Shown in pieces: positions 42,426-50,710 of a DNA stretch of 64,000 nt. A program made the position numbers and the translations under genes. This DNA is from Lichenifustis flavocetrariae (GTDB lineage: Bacteria > Pseudomonadota > Alphaproteobacteria > Rhizobiales > Beijerinckiaceae). The notes under the pieces were generated by a model, which was not told where the DNA came from, made no database searches, and saw only the letters and a list, made by a program, of their open reading frames with translations. Location: contig NZ_JAMOIM010000016.1 of the NCBI RefSeq assembly GCF_026130545.1, forward strand, positions 99,443-163,442. The letters run 5' to 3'. The first letter of the stretch is position 1. The number at the start of each line of letters is the position of its first letter.

Positions 42426-43969
42426 GCGTGCGCCTCCTGCCGCGTGGGTGCCTGATCATCGGTGTTCGACCCACCCATGAGACGGCCGATTTCCTCGACA
42501 TCCGCATCGGCGGCGGCGATGTCACCGACGATGCGGCCGCGGTAGATCACGAGCAGGCGGTCGCACAGCGACATCAGTTCGTCGAGGTCCGCCGAGATGA
42601 CGAAAACGGCGCGGCCCTCGTCGCGCATGGCGACGAGCAAACGATGGATCGACTCGATCGCGCCGATATCGACACCCTGAGAGGGTTGTTCGGCGATGAT
42701 CAGCCGCGCGTCGCGCGTCAGCTCCCGCGCCAGCTGGACCTTCTGCTGGTTGCCCCCAGAGAGCGCGCCGGCCGGCGTCATCTCGCCCGCGCCGCGAATA
42801 TCGAAACGCTTTATCAGCTCACGGCAGCGGCGGCGTGCCGCCGCGGCGGCGAGAAACGGCCCCTTGCGGAAAGCGGACAGATGCCCGACCGCCATGTTTT
42901 CCCAGATGGAGCTCTGCAAGGACAGGCCGACATGGGCACGATCGGCCGGCACGTAAGCCAAACCGGCGCGGCGCGAGGCGACCGGGTCACCAACGGTTGG
43001 CACCGTGCCACAGATCGCGATGCGTCCGGCCGTCGAACGGCGGATACCGGCGATACTTTCGACAAGCTCGTCCTGACCGTTGCCTTGCACCCCGGCGAGG
43101 CCGACGATCTCGCCGGGACGCACCGTCAGGGACAGGTCCTCCACTGCCGGCGTGCCGCGATCACCGCTGACGCTGAGATTGCTGATCTCAAGCGTTGGAC
43201 CGCCACGCGGCTTGGCCTCGGTCTTGGCCACGCGCAGCAGCACCGTGCGCCCTACCATCAGGCTGGCGATCTGGTCCGCCGTCACTTCGCTGTTGTCGAG
43301 GGTCGAGACGATACGGCCCTGCCGCATGACGGAAATGCGATCCGAGACGGCGAGGACCTCGCGGAGCTTGTGGGTGATGAAGACCACCGAGCGTCCGCTT
43401 TTGGCGAGCGACCGCATGGTGATGAAGAGTTCGGCTGTTTCCTGCGGCGTGAGGACCGCCGTGGGTTCGTCGAGGATGAGGATCTCGGCCTGACGGTACA
43501 GCGCCTTCAGGATCTCGACCCGTTGCCGGAGACCGACCGGAAGCGTGCTGACGATGGCGCGCGGATCCAGATCGAGGCCGAACCTTTGGCTGAGGTCACC
43601 CGTGTCGCGCTCCGCCGTGCGGAGATCGAGGCGCCCGCCCGAGAGCGCCGGCTCTGCCCCGAGAATGATGTTCTCCGCCACCGTGAAGGACGGCGCGAGC
43701 TTGAAATGCTGGTGCACCATGCCGATGCCAGCCGCAATGGCCTCCGCGGGACCACCGAATGAAACGGGCTTGCCGCGCAGCACGACCGCGCCGGATGTGG
43801 GCGGCAACAGCCCGTAGAGGATGTTCATCAGCGTCGACTTGCCGGCGCCGTTCTCGCCGACCAGCGCATGCACCTCGCCCGGCTTGATGTCGAGCGTCGC
43901 ATCATGGATCGCGACCAGCTCGCCGAAGTGCTTGACGATGCCGCGCAGGGAGACGAGGGCGTCGGTCAT
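42422..43969 (-). CDS. nucleoside-type ABC transporter ATP-binding protein (NupO/YufO-like)
   Basis: The protein has 515 residues. NBD1 shows GENGAGKSTLMN, signature region LPVGLRQRVEILKAL and ILILDEPTAVL. NBD2 has the family-typical weak Walker A (GLAGVQGNGQDEL), LSGGNQQKVQLAREL, and a Walker B site reading LIIAEQPSQGVD, where E-Q replaces D-E as is common in this family. It energises the BMP importer. I chose the ATG at 43969, which follows the non-coding repeat; the upstream frame extension is repeat sequence. Confidence 0.9.
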   Translation of the reverse strand: MTDALVSLRGIVKHFGELVAIHDATLDIKPGEVHALVGENGAGKSTLMNILYGLLPPTSGAVVLRGKPVSFGGPAEAIAAGIGMVHQHFKLAPSFTVAENIILGAEPALSGGRLDLRTAERDTGDLSQRFGLDLDPRAIVSTLPVGLRQRVEILKALYRQAEILILDEPTAVLTPQETAELFITMRSLAKSGRSVVFITHKLREVLAVSDRISVMRQGRIVSTLDNSEVTADQIASLMVGRTVLLRVAKTEAKPRGGPTLEISNLSVSGDRGTPAVEDLSLTVRPGEIVGLAGVQGNGQDELVESIAGIRRSTAGRIAICGTVPTVGDPVASRRAGLAYVPADRAHVGLSLQSSIWENMAVGHLSAFRKGPFLAAAAARRRCRELIKRFDIRGAGEMTPAGALSGGNQQKVQLARELTRDARLIIAEQPSQGVDIGAIESIHRLLVAMRDEGRAVFVISADLDELMSLCDRLLVIYRGRIVGDIAAADADVEEIGRLMGGSNTDDQAPTRQEAHA

Positions 43970-44026
43970 GATGGCGATCCAAAATGGTTGGCTGCCGGAG
44001 GAACACGGTGCAACGCGTGGGGTGAC

Positions 44027-44152
44027 CCCTTCTCCCCTTGCGGGAGAAGATGGATTTCGCCGCATGAGACAGACGGATGAGGGGTTTCTCCCGTCGTCGT
44101 ACGACCCCTCATCCGGCGCTTCGCGCCACCTTCTCCCGCAAGGGGAGAAGGG
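44027..44152. repeat. dispersed palindromic repeat cluster (CTTCTCCC/GGGAGAAG)
   Basis: CCCCTTCTCCCCTTGCGGGAGAAG, then CGGATGAGGGGTTTC and CCCCTCATCCGGCGC, then CACCTTCTCCCGCAAGGGGAGAAGGG form nested inverted repeats between the binding-protein and ATPase genes. It is the same family as at 30.3 and 34.0 kb and lies at the equivalent position in the second ABC operon. Confidence 0.65.
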
Positions 44153-44225
44153 ACCTTGAAGCCCTGCGAACTTCGTCGTCCCTTGCAGGGAAACACAACA
44201 TCCGACCCAGTGTTCGCGAGACCGA

Positions 44226-45281
44226 TCACTTCTTGTCGGCGACGGAGGGAGGGGTGGCCATGGGCGGGGTGCCCATTTCCTTCTGGCCCGGCGCGAGGTC
44301 GAAGTAATTCGGCACCACGATCTCGCCCGAGATGACCTTGGCCTTAAGCTCGTCCACCTGCTTCAGCACGGCATCCGAGATCAGGCCCTTGTTGTATTCG
44401 TCCATGGCGGCCGCGACGCCCCCTTCCTTGAGGCCGTAGTAGAGAACCGTGCCGCCCTTGAAGCTGCCGTCCGACACAGACTTGATCATGTCGTAAGCCT
44501 GGGTATCGACGCGCTTCATCATCGATGTCAGCACGAAGCCGGGCGCCAGATAGTTCTGGTCCGAATCAACGCCGATCGCGAAGGTCTTGGTGCTTTTGGC
44601 CGCATCGATGACGCCGGCGCTCGTGGCGCCCGCCACTGCGAAGTTGATGTCCGACTTCTGGTTGATCAACCCGAGCGTGTATTCCTTGCCGGCGGCGGGA
44701 TCGGTGAAAGTGCCGGAATAGCTTTCGAGCACGTTGACCTTCGGGTCCGCCATCTTCGCCCCGTAGTAATAGCCGATGTAGAAGCGGTGGATGATCGGGA
44801 TGTCTTTGCCACCGACGAAACCGATGGTGCCGGTCTTGGTGGTCTTGGCCGCGATGGCGCCGACCAGGAACGAGCCCTCCCAGTCCTTGGTCACGCTGCT
44901 CACGACATTGGGCGCGATCGGGTCGGGCCCGACATCGACCAGGCCGAACTTCTGGTTCGGGAAGGCCTTGGCCACGGCCTGCATCGGCTTGATCATGTCA
45001 AAGGACGAACCAACGATGAAGTCGAAGCCCTGGCCTGCCGCCCGTGCCAGCGTCGACTGGAATTCGGAGATCGAGCGCGGCTGGATGACGTTGAACTCGA
45101 TGCCGAGGTCGGCCTGTGCCTTTTTCATGCCCTCGTTCATCATGTCGTTGAAGGACTTGTCGCCGAGCCCTGATTCCGAGGTGATCATCGCCACCTTCAT
45201 CTTGGCTTCGGCCGCCGTGGAGGCGACCAAGGCTCCGGCGACGATCGCCGCGGCGCTGAGGGCAGAAAATACCTTTCGCAT
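44226..45281 (-). CDS. BMP family (basic membrane protein) ABC transporter substrate-binding protein
   Basis: The protein has 351 residues with an N-terminal Sec signal (RKVFSALSAAAIVAGALVASTAAEA), then KVAMITSESGLGDKSFNDMMNEG, the BMP/PnrA-family opening. The DFIVGSSFDMIKPMQAVAKAF, TGTIGFVGGKDIP and AIGVDSDQNYLAPG segments match nucleoside-binding members. No lipobox Cys is seen, as in soluble Gram-negative members. It delivers nucleosides to the two permeases. The ATG at 45281 is followed directly by the signal peptide; a 12-residue extension is possible. Confidence 0.92.
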   Translation of the reverse strand: MRKVFSALSAAAIVAGALVASTAAEAKMKVAMITSESGLGDKSFNDMMNEGMKKAQADLGIEFNVIQPRSISEFQSTLARAAGQGFDFIVGSSFDMIKPMQAVAKAFPNQKFGLVDVGPDPIAPNVVSSVTKDWEGSFLVGAIAAKTTKTGTIGFVGGKDIPIIHRFYIGYYYGAKMADPKVNVLESYSGTFTDPAAGKEYTLGLINQKSDINFAVAGATSAGVIDAAKSTKTFAIGVDSDQNYLAPGFVLTSMMKRVDTQAYDMIKSVSDGSFKGGTVLYYGLKEGGVAAAMDEYNKGLISDAVLKQVDELKAKVISGEIVVPNYFDLAPGQKEMGTPPMATPPSVADKK

Positions 45282-45313
45282 GACCGACTCCTGTGCTGAC
45301 GAGGGGCTTGGCT

Positions 45314-46126
45314 TCATGCGGCTGTCCGCGGGACGCGGGCGGCTGCCATGAAGGACTGGACCTTGGCGGGATCGAAGCGGCCGAAAGCCGTGTTCGATCC
45401 CTTCAGGGAAGAGCTGACGATGGTGCCGTCCGCGACGGCATTGACGTCCGCGACATTCTCTTGCGTAACGCTTCCGCCGACCAGGATCGGGACGGCGCCC
45501 ACGACCCGACGTGCGACCGCGATGAAGTCATGCGTCTGCGCATAGGTCTTGCCGGTCAGGACCAGGGCGTCGGCGGCGCCGAGGCGGACGGCAGCATCCA
45601 GATCGCCCTCGAAATTATCCGGCACGAGCGGCACGCCGGTGCGGTCGTGCACATCGGCCAGAATGGCGACATCGTCGGCTCGCCATTCGGTCCGGGCACG
45701 AATGGCGGCAAAGGCCTGGGCGGTCTCGACGCCGAAGGGCGTCACCATCGCGCCGACATAGATCTTGATGCGGACGAAATCCGCGTCCGACGCGGAGGCG
45801 ACCGCAAACATCGCCTCGGCGTCGTTCTCCAGCATGTTGAGCCCGACCGGCACGCCGAACCGCTGCCGGACTTCGCTGGCGACGCGCGTCATCCAGGTCG
45901 CTTGGACCAGGGCAACCCGGGTGTCGACGGGGATGTCGCCGAGGTTCTGCACCATCATGGCGTCGATGCCGTTTGCGGCGAGGATCTCGGCTTCCGCCAG
46001 CGCCGGCTCTAGCACGTCGCCGATCGTCGCGTCGCGGTAGCGGCTGCCGCCAGGTAGGGCGGCGAGCTGCACCATGCCGACCACCGGCTTCTTGCCCGCC
46101 CGCAGGAGCCGGAGCAGTTCGCTCAT
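45314..46126 (-). CDS. BtpA/SgcQ family protein
   Basis: The protein has 270 residues and probably a TIM-barrel fold. PVVGMVQLAALPGGSRY is the family opening (usually GMVHLxPLPGSP). GIDAMMVQNLGDIP, FVRIKIYVGAMVTPFG and VPILVGGSVTQENVADV follow. BtpA was named for a role in photosystem I stability in cyanobacteria; in other bacteria SgcQ-like members sit in sugar operons and are of uncertain function. Here it lies between a SIS isomerase and a nucleoside importer and overlaps the former by 4 bases, which supports a role in pentose or nucleoside-derived sugar metabolism. Confidence 0.85.
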   Translation of the reverse strand: MSELLRLLRAGKKPVVGMVQLAALPGGSRYRDATIGDVLEPALAEAEILAANGIDAMMVQNLGDIPVDTRVALVQATWMTRVASEVRQRFGVPVGLNMLENDAEAMFAVASASDADFVRIKIYVGAMVTPFGVETAQAFAAIRARTEWRADDVAILADVHDRTGVPLVPDNFEGDLDAAVRLGAADALVLTGKTYAQTHDFIAVARRVVGAVPILVGGSVTQENVADVNAVADGTIVSSSLKGSNTAFGRFDPAKVQSFMAAARVPRTAA

Positions 46127-47265
46127 CGGGTCGCCACCTCCGGTGCGGCCTTGGCCTGGGCGGAATGGAAGATCTGGCGGAAGTTCACCTCCTGCCGCCG
46201 TTTGTTGTCGAAGCCCAGGAAGGCGATGTTCTGCTGATCGGCGATGTGGCAGGACAAATATTCGAAAGGCAGCTTGTAGACGAAGGGCGTCAGCGTCTCG
46301 GGCAGATCCGGCATGGCAAAGTAGATGTCGGAAGCGGCTTCTGCCTCTGCATCGCCGGCGCGGCCGATGATGATGATGCGCGAGCCCATTTCGCGCGAGG
46401 CCTGTGCCTGTTCAAGCCCGCGGTCACGGCTTGCTCCAGGCGGCAGCAGGATGATCGTGTCGGTCATTTCGTCAGTGAAGAAATATTGCTCGTGTGCCCA
46501 TTCCTCGAGTTCCGCGTAGTGGCACGGACGCGTCAGCCCCTCAAACCATTTGCACATGCCAAAATAGGCGGTGCCATAGTTGGGGCCTGCGCCGAGGATC
46601 ACCGTCTTGCGGTCCTTGGTGAAGGTAGCGGCGATCTTGGGCGCGAGGTCGCTGACGGTCGCGTCGGCGGCGGACATGGCGTCCGGCACCGCGCGAAGTT
46701 CGCTCAGCAACTGCTCGACCCTGTCCTTGCCAAGATATCCGATGCATTCGCCAACCGCGATCGAGGCGGTGAACAGACCCAGCATGCTGGCCGTGTAGGT
46801 GACGCTGCCGGGAGTGATAACCTTGGTACCGTCCGGCTGCTCCTTGATGTTCGGTGGCGCATTGACCTTGATCAGCGTTTCGGCCGCGCGAGCAAGGTTG
46901 GTGTCGGCGCTGACCGTAACCGCGAAGGTCCAGGCGCCGCGGTCGCGGGCGAGCCGGACGCCTTCGATAGTGCGGGAGACCGTGCCAGAGTTCGAGATGC
47001 CGAAAACGAAGCTGTCGGGCGGCAGATCGGTCACGAGGTAGCGTGAGAATTCGAGCGCTTCGACGGGTTCGATGAAGCGGCCCGTGGCCTTCATCATGTA
47101 ACTGCGGGCCGCGAGCGCGGCGGAAAAGCTGTCGCCGCAGCCAATCATGAATCCGTGGCGCAACGTGCCCGGTTCGCGGCCGGCGACCACCTCGCGCATG
47201 TAGGCGAGCATCGGGTCGATGTTGTCGCGCACAAAGCCTGGCTGGAGAGCGACCTCCTTCAGCAT
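46123..47265 (-). CDS. SIS domain protein (phosphosugar isomerase / GlmS-isomerase-like)
   Basis: The protein has 380 residues with two SIS domains. The first has GFMIGCGDSFSAALAARSYM and FGISNSGTVSRTIEGVRLAR; the second has VILGAGPNYGTAYFGMCKWFEG and IIIIGRAGDAEAEA. The S-N-S-G-T pattern binds sugar phosphates. It resembles GlmS isomerase halves and AgaS/FrlB-type enzymes. The operon partners (PfkB kinase, BtpA protein, nucleoside importer) suggest isomerisation or deamination of a phosphosugar. The ATG at 47265 follows AAAGAAG; a GTG seven codons upstream is possible. Confidence 0.87.
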   Translation of the reverse strand: MLKEVALQPGFVRDNIDPMLAYMREVVAGREPGTLRHGFMIGCGDSFSAALAARSYMMKATGRFIEPVEALEFSRYLVTDLPPDSFVFGISNSGTVSRTIEGVRLARDRGAWTFAVTVSADTNLARAAETLIKVNAPPNIKEQPDGTKVITPGSVTYTASMLGLFTASIAVGECIGYLGKDRVEQLLSELRAVPDAMSAADATVSDLAPKIAATFTKDRKTVILGAGPNYGTAYFGMCKWFEGLTRPCHYAELEEWAHEQYFFTDEMTDTIILLPPGASRDRGLEQAQASREMGSRIIIIGRAGDAEAEAASDIYFAMPDLPETLTPFVYKLPFEYLSCHIADQQNIAFLGFDNKRRQEVNFRQIFHSAQAKAAPEVATR

Positions 47266-47318
47266 GACTTCTTTTTCGTTCTGCACCGGCTTGGCTCCCT
47301 GTGGTTTTCTGTGTCTGG

Positions 47319-48227
47319 TCAGGCCGCCAGGTGGGCGACATCGTTGCGGAACTGAAGCAGGCGACCCTCGGCCATGGCGGGCGTGCCTTCGAGCAGTCCG
47401 GTGCAGCCAACGCTCTCGACGCAGAACGAGGCCGACACTGCGCCGTGCAGAAGAGCCTGCACGGGATCGCGGGTGCGCGCATAGCCGATGAGCGTGCCGC
47501 CGCAGAACGTGTCGCCAGCCCCTGTCGCGTCCACAGCGGCGATGGGAAAGGCCGGCAATTCGATGAGATCGCGGCTGCCGGTGGCGTGGGCAACACACCC
47601 GTCAGCGCCGCATTTCAAGGCGATCAGAGGCGTGTCGGGCGAGAGGTCGCGCAGGCGCCGAACGGTGTCGGCCGGCGACAGGTCCGGAAAGATGGCGCGG
47701 CCATCCTGCCGGCTCGGCAGGAACAGATCGACGCTGGCCATCAAGCGGGCCACGGCATCGAGGGAGACCCCCGCGAGCTTGCGGTCATCGAGGTCAATCG
47801 ACAAAAGCGTCGTGCCGGCGGCGCGCAGCGCGCCCACCAGATCGACATGCCGCTCCCATGGGAGGGGAGCGAGGTGAGCGGCGCCGATCCCGACTCTCAC
47901 GTCCATGGCGCGAGGACTGAAATCATCCCAGTTCCGCGTGGCGCTGCGAAAGATGAACTGCCGGCTGCCGTCCTCCTCGTAAAGGCCCCAGTCGCGCAGC
48001 GTCAGTGGGATCTGCGGGCAATGCGACAGATCGAGCCGGTCTTCGAGTTTGGCGATGGGATAGTCTGGGCCAAAGGGCGCGACGACGCTGGGCCGCTCGC
48101 CCCACACCGCCATGCCGAGCGCCGCATAGACCGCGTTGCCGCCTGGGACAGCCCATTGCGTCGTCCCGTCAACGAAGACGAGGTCGTCAATCGACAGATT
48201 GCCGAACGAGGCGAACGGGGCGGTCAC
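47319..48227 (-). CDS. PfkB family carbohydrate kinase (ribokinase-like)
   Basis: The protein has 302 residues. The N-terminal LSIDDLVFVDGTTQWAVPGGNAVYAA holds the sugar-binding GGN motif, and DATGAGDTFCGGTLIGYA (around residues 232-238) has the catalytic Asp and anion hole. It phosphorylates a sugar or nucleoside with ATP in the cytoplasm. Next to a nucleoside hydrolase operon it could act on released ribose or on a nucleoside. It overlaps the GntR gene by 4 bases. Confidence 0.9.
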   Translation of the reverse strand: MTAPFASFGNLSIDDLVFVDGTTQWAVPGGNAVYAALGMAVWGERPSVVAPFGPDYPIAKLEDRLDLSHCPQIPLTLRDWGLYEEDGSRQFIFRSATRNWDDFSPRAMDVRVGIGAAHLAPLPWERHVDLVGALRAAGTTLLSIDLDDRKLAGVSLDAVARLMASVDLFLPSRQDGRAIFPDLSPADTVRRLRDLSPDTPLIALKCGADGCVAHATGSRDLIELPAFPIAAVDATGAGDTFCGGTLIGYARTRDPVQALLHGAVSASFCVESVGCTGLLEGTPAMAEGRLLQFRNDVAHLAA

Positions 48228-49006
48228 ATGCGCACCCCGGACCGCACAACTGTTAGATCGATGACATCGCTGTTGTGGTGATTGACGGAGTAGAGAACCC
48301 GGCGGTCGTTCTCGCCAAAATGGATCTCGCGCATAAGGAGCAGAGGCGCTCCCGGCTTCAACGCCAGGAGACGTGATTGCTGGGCCGTGGCATTCACCGC
48401 TGTCACAGCCATGTCGCTGCGCAGAAGCGCGAGGCCAAGCGTCTGCGTGAGAAAGCCGTAGAGGGACCCGCCTTTAAAGCGCTTGAACGCCTCAAAGCTC
48501 ACGGTTGGTCCGACAGGCACGTATTCGTGCGCAAGACCAAGCGGACGATCGTCGATCAGTCGGACGCGCTTGATCCGAATGACGCCAGATTTCGGAGCAA
48601 TGGATAAAGCCGCAGCCACGTCGCGCGATGACGCAATCTCATCGATGACCAGGCCGCGGTCCTTGGGCTCGCCGCCTGCGGCGCGGATCAAGGCCGAAAG
48701 CGACAGCATGGAATCGAGCGGACTCGACAGGTGACGCGGCCCGGCGGCCACGAAAGTACCCACGCCATGCCGGATTTTTAGCATGCCTTCCTGCGCCAGC
48801 ACGCGAAACGCCTCTCGCAAGGTCGGTCGGCTGACGCCCAAGCCTTTTGCGATTTCGGTCTCGCTGGGGAGCCGCGTGCCGGGCGGAAGGCCTCGCGCGT
48901 TGATTTCGCCGCGCAGCGCGCTCGATACCCGCGCCACTAGATCCTCCCGCCGAGGTCCCCCGGCATCGAGACGGGCGCTCAAAGCGGAGATCTCCAGCGC
49001 GGTCAC
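48224..49006 (-). CDS. GntR family transcriptional regulator (HutC/UTRA subfamily)
   Basis: The protein has 260 residues. The N-terminal winged helix has PPGTRLPSETEIAKGLGVSRPTLREAFRVL. The C-terminal half is a UTRA ligand domain (SGVIRIKRVRLIDDRPLGLAHEYVP, LLLMREIHFGENDRRVLYSVNHHNSD). It lies inside the operon, overlapping the PfkB start and the epimerase stop, so it probably regulates this operon in response to a small sugar or nucleoside-derived effector. Confidence 0.92.
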   Translation of the reverse strand: MTALEISALSARLDAGGPRREDLVARVSSALRGEINARGLPPGTRLPSETEIAKGLGVSRPTLREAFRVLAQEGMLKIRHGVGTFVAAGPRHLSSPLDSMLSLSALIRAAGGEPKDRGLVIDEIASSRDVAAALSIAPKSGVIRIKRVRLIDDRPLGLAHEYVPVGPTVSFEAFKRFKGGSLYGFLTQTLGLALLRSDMAVTAVNATAQQSRLLALKPGAPLLLMREIHFGENDRRVLYSVNHHNSDVIDLTVVRSGVRM

Positions 49007-49914
49007 GGTGCGGCCTGCCCCGCCAGAATCGAAGATCGGTAGGCCGCGATGCCGGCGTTCATCCTGAAGCGTGGCGACCAGGCGAGATCACGGCCGATCG
49101 CCGACACATCGAAGCGCGTCTGCACGTCCGGCACGTCGTCCACGCCCGGCACGAGGCTCGCCCGCATTCGTGGAAGCGCGTGCAGCGCCTCGTCGAGCAG
49201 TGCCGGCATCGTGAGCGGCTCGCCCGAACCGACGTTGTAAATGCGCTGCGGCAGCCGAGCGGCCTCCAAGGCGGCGGCGATCGCCTCGGCGACATCGTCG
49301 ACATAGACATAGTGATAGACAAAATCCGGGTCGCACGGGATCGCGACCGGACGACCGGCTTCGGTGTTCTCGATCAGGGTTTTTAGATGACAGTTCGCCC
49401 GACGATAGGGGCCGTAGACGCGCGCGATGCGCAGGCTGACGCCTTGGAGGCCGTACTCGACCGCGAACCCTTGGATGAGCTGTTCGCAGGCCACCTTGCT
49501 GGCGCCATAGACTGAGGTGGGACGCAGCGGCGTCTCCTCGGTGATGGTTGCCGCGCCAACGTCGCCATAGACGCTGATCGAAGAACAGAAGACGAAGCGG
49601 CGCATGCCGTGGCGGCGCGCGAGATCGAGCAACGCCGCGGTCGAGTCGATGTTGACGGCCACCAGCTTCAGCGGCTCGCCCTTCGCCATCATCGGACCCG
49701 AAATCGCTCCGCAATGAACGATCGCATCGATGCGATGCTGTTCAACAAGGCGTTCGAAGCCGGCGATGTCGTCGAAGCTGACGGTGGTCAGGCTCGGCAC
49801 ATCATGGCCGAAGCTGGTGACGTCGGTGGCAATCACCTGATGGCCACGGCCTTGCAGGATGGGACGCACGGCCATGCCGATCAGACCGGCTGCGCCGGTG
49901 AGGAGGACGTTCAT
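49003..49914 (-). CDS. NAD-dependent epimerase/dehydratase (extended SDR)
   Basis: The protein has 303 residues. VLLTGAAGLIGMAVRPIL carries the GxxGxxG cofactor loop. FCSSISVYGD and SVYGASKVACEQLI give the catalytic Ser and YxxxK. RIARVYGPYRRANCHLKTLI and YNVGSGEPLTMPAL are substrate-domain features of UDP-sugar epimerases and uronate or aldonate dehydrogenases. The ATG at 49914 begins the Rossmann strand. In this operon a sugar-acid or pentose oxidation is plausible, but the substrate is not evident. Confidence 0.88.
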   Translation of the reverse strand: MNVLLTGAAGLIGMAVRPILQGRGHQVIATDVTSFGHDVPSLTTVSFDDIAGFERLVEQHRIDAIVHCGAISGPMMAKGEPLKLVAVNIDSTAALLDLARRHGMRRFVFCSSISVYGDVGAATITEETPLRPTSVYGASKVACEQLIQGFAVEYGLQGVSLRIARVYGPYRRANCHLKTLIENTEAGRPVAIPCDPDFVYHYVYVDDVAEAIAAALEAARLPQRIYNVGSGEPLTMPALLDEALHALPRMRASLVPGVDDVPDVQTRFDVSAIGRDLAWSPRFRMNAGIAAYRSSILAGQAAP

Positions 49915-49942
49915 CGCGCGACCTCTCCTGCTGAGACGCCCC

Positions 49943-50710
49943 TCACAAGGCCACCATGCCGCCGTCGACCCCGATGTCGGCGCCTGCCATGAAGGACGAG
50001 CCTGTCGAGCAGAGGAACAACACCACGGCGGCCACCTCGGGCGAAGCGGCAAAGCGGCCGATGGGAGTCAGCGGCAGAAAAGCGGCGCGCTGCTGCTCCG
50101 TCACGTCCTTCTGTAGGCCGGTCATGGTGGTGCCGGGGGACACCGAATTGATCTGCACATTCTGCGAGGCATATTGCACGCCGGCTTGGCGCGTCAGCGC
50201 CAGCACCGCACCTTTCGAAGCGCAATAGGCGGCCGCATCGCGCAGGCCGATATGGGCGGCGGTGGACGCCACATTGACGATCTTGCCGCTCTTCCGCGCC
50301 AGCATACCGGGCAGAACGGCCTTCATGCCGATCCACACGCCCTTGGCGTTCACTTCGAGGATGCGGTCCCACACCTCTTCGGACACATCGGCAGCCGTGT
50401 CGCCGGGCACCGCAATGCCGGCATTGTTGACCAGGATGTCGATCGCGCCCCATCGGCCGACGGTGGTCTCCACGAGCTTCGTCCAGCCGGCGGTGTCGCG
50501 GACGTCCATCGTCACGGCTTCAGCTTGGGCTCCGAGTTCCCGGGCCCGCTCGGCCGCCCGGTCGGCGCCCTTCACGTCGAGGCAGATCAACCGCGCTGCA
50601 CCGCGTGCCAAACCTTCCACACTCGCGAAGCCGATCCCATCGCCGGCGCCGGTGACGATCGCCACCTTGCCGTTAAAGCGGTAGTCGGGCGGGGTCGTCT
50701 CGTCGATCAT
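49943..50710 (-). CDS. SDR family oxidoreductase
   Basis: The protein has 255 residues. VAIVTGAGDGIGFASV (cofactor motif), NNAG, VNVASTAAH (catalytic Ser) and the YCASK tetrad are clear, and the C-terminus GVDGGMVAL is as in FabG-type enzymes. The ATG at 50710 has GGAG five bases upstream and overlaps the monooxygenase stop (ATGA). It is 28 bases upstream of the epimerase gene. It probably oxidises an alcohol intermediate of the pathway. Confidence 0.9.
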   Translation of the reverse strand: MIDETTPPDYRFNGKVAIVTGAGDGIGFASVEGLARGAARLICLDVKGADRAAERARELGAQAEAVTMDVRDTAGWTKLVETTVGRWGAIDILVNNAGIAVPGDTAADVSEEVWDRILEVNAKGVWIGMKAVLPGMLARKSGKIVNVASTAAHIGLRDAAAYCASKGAVLALTRQAGVQYASQNVQINSVSPGTTMTGLQKDVTEQQRAAFLPLTPIGRFAASPEVAAVVLFLCSTGSSFMAGADIGVDGGMVAL

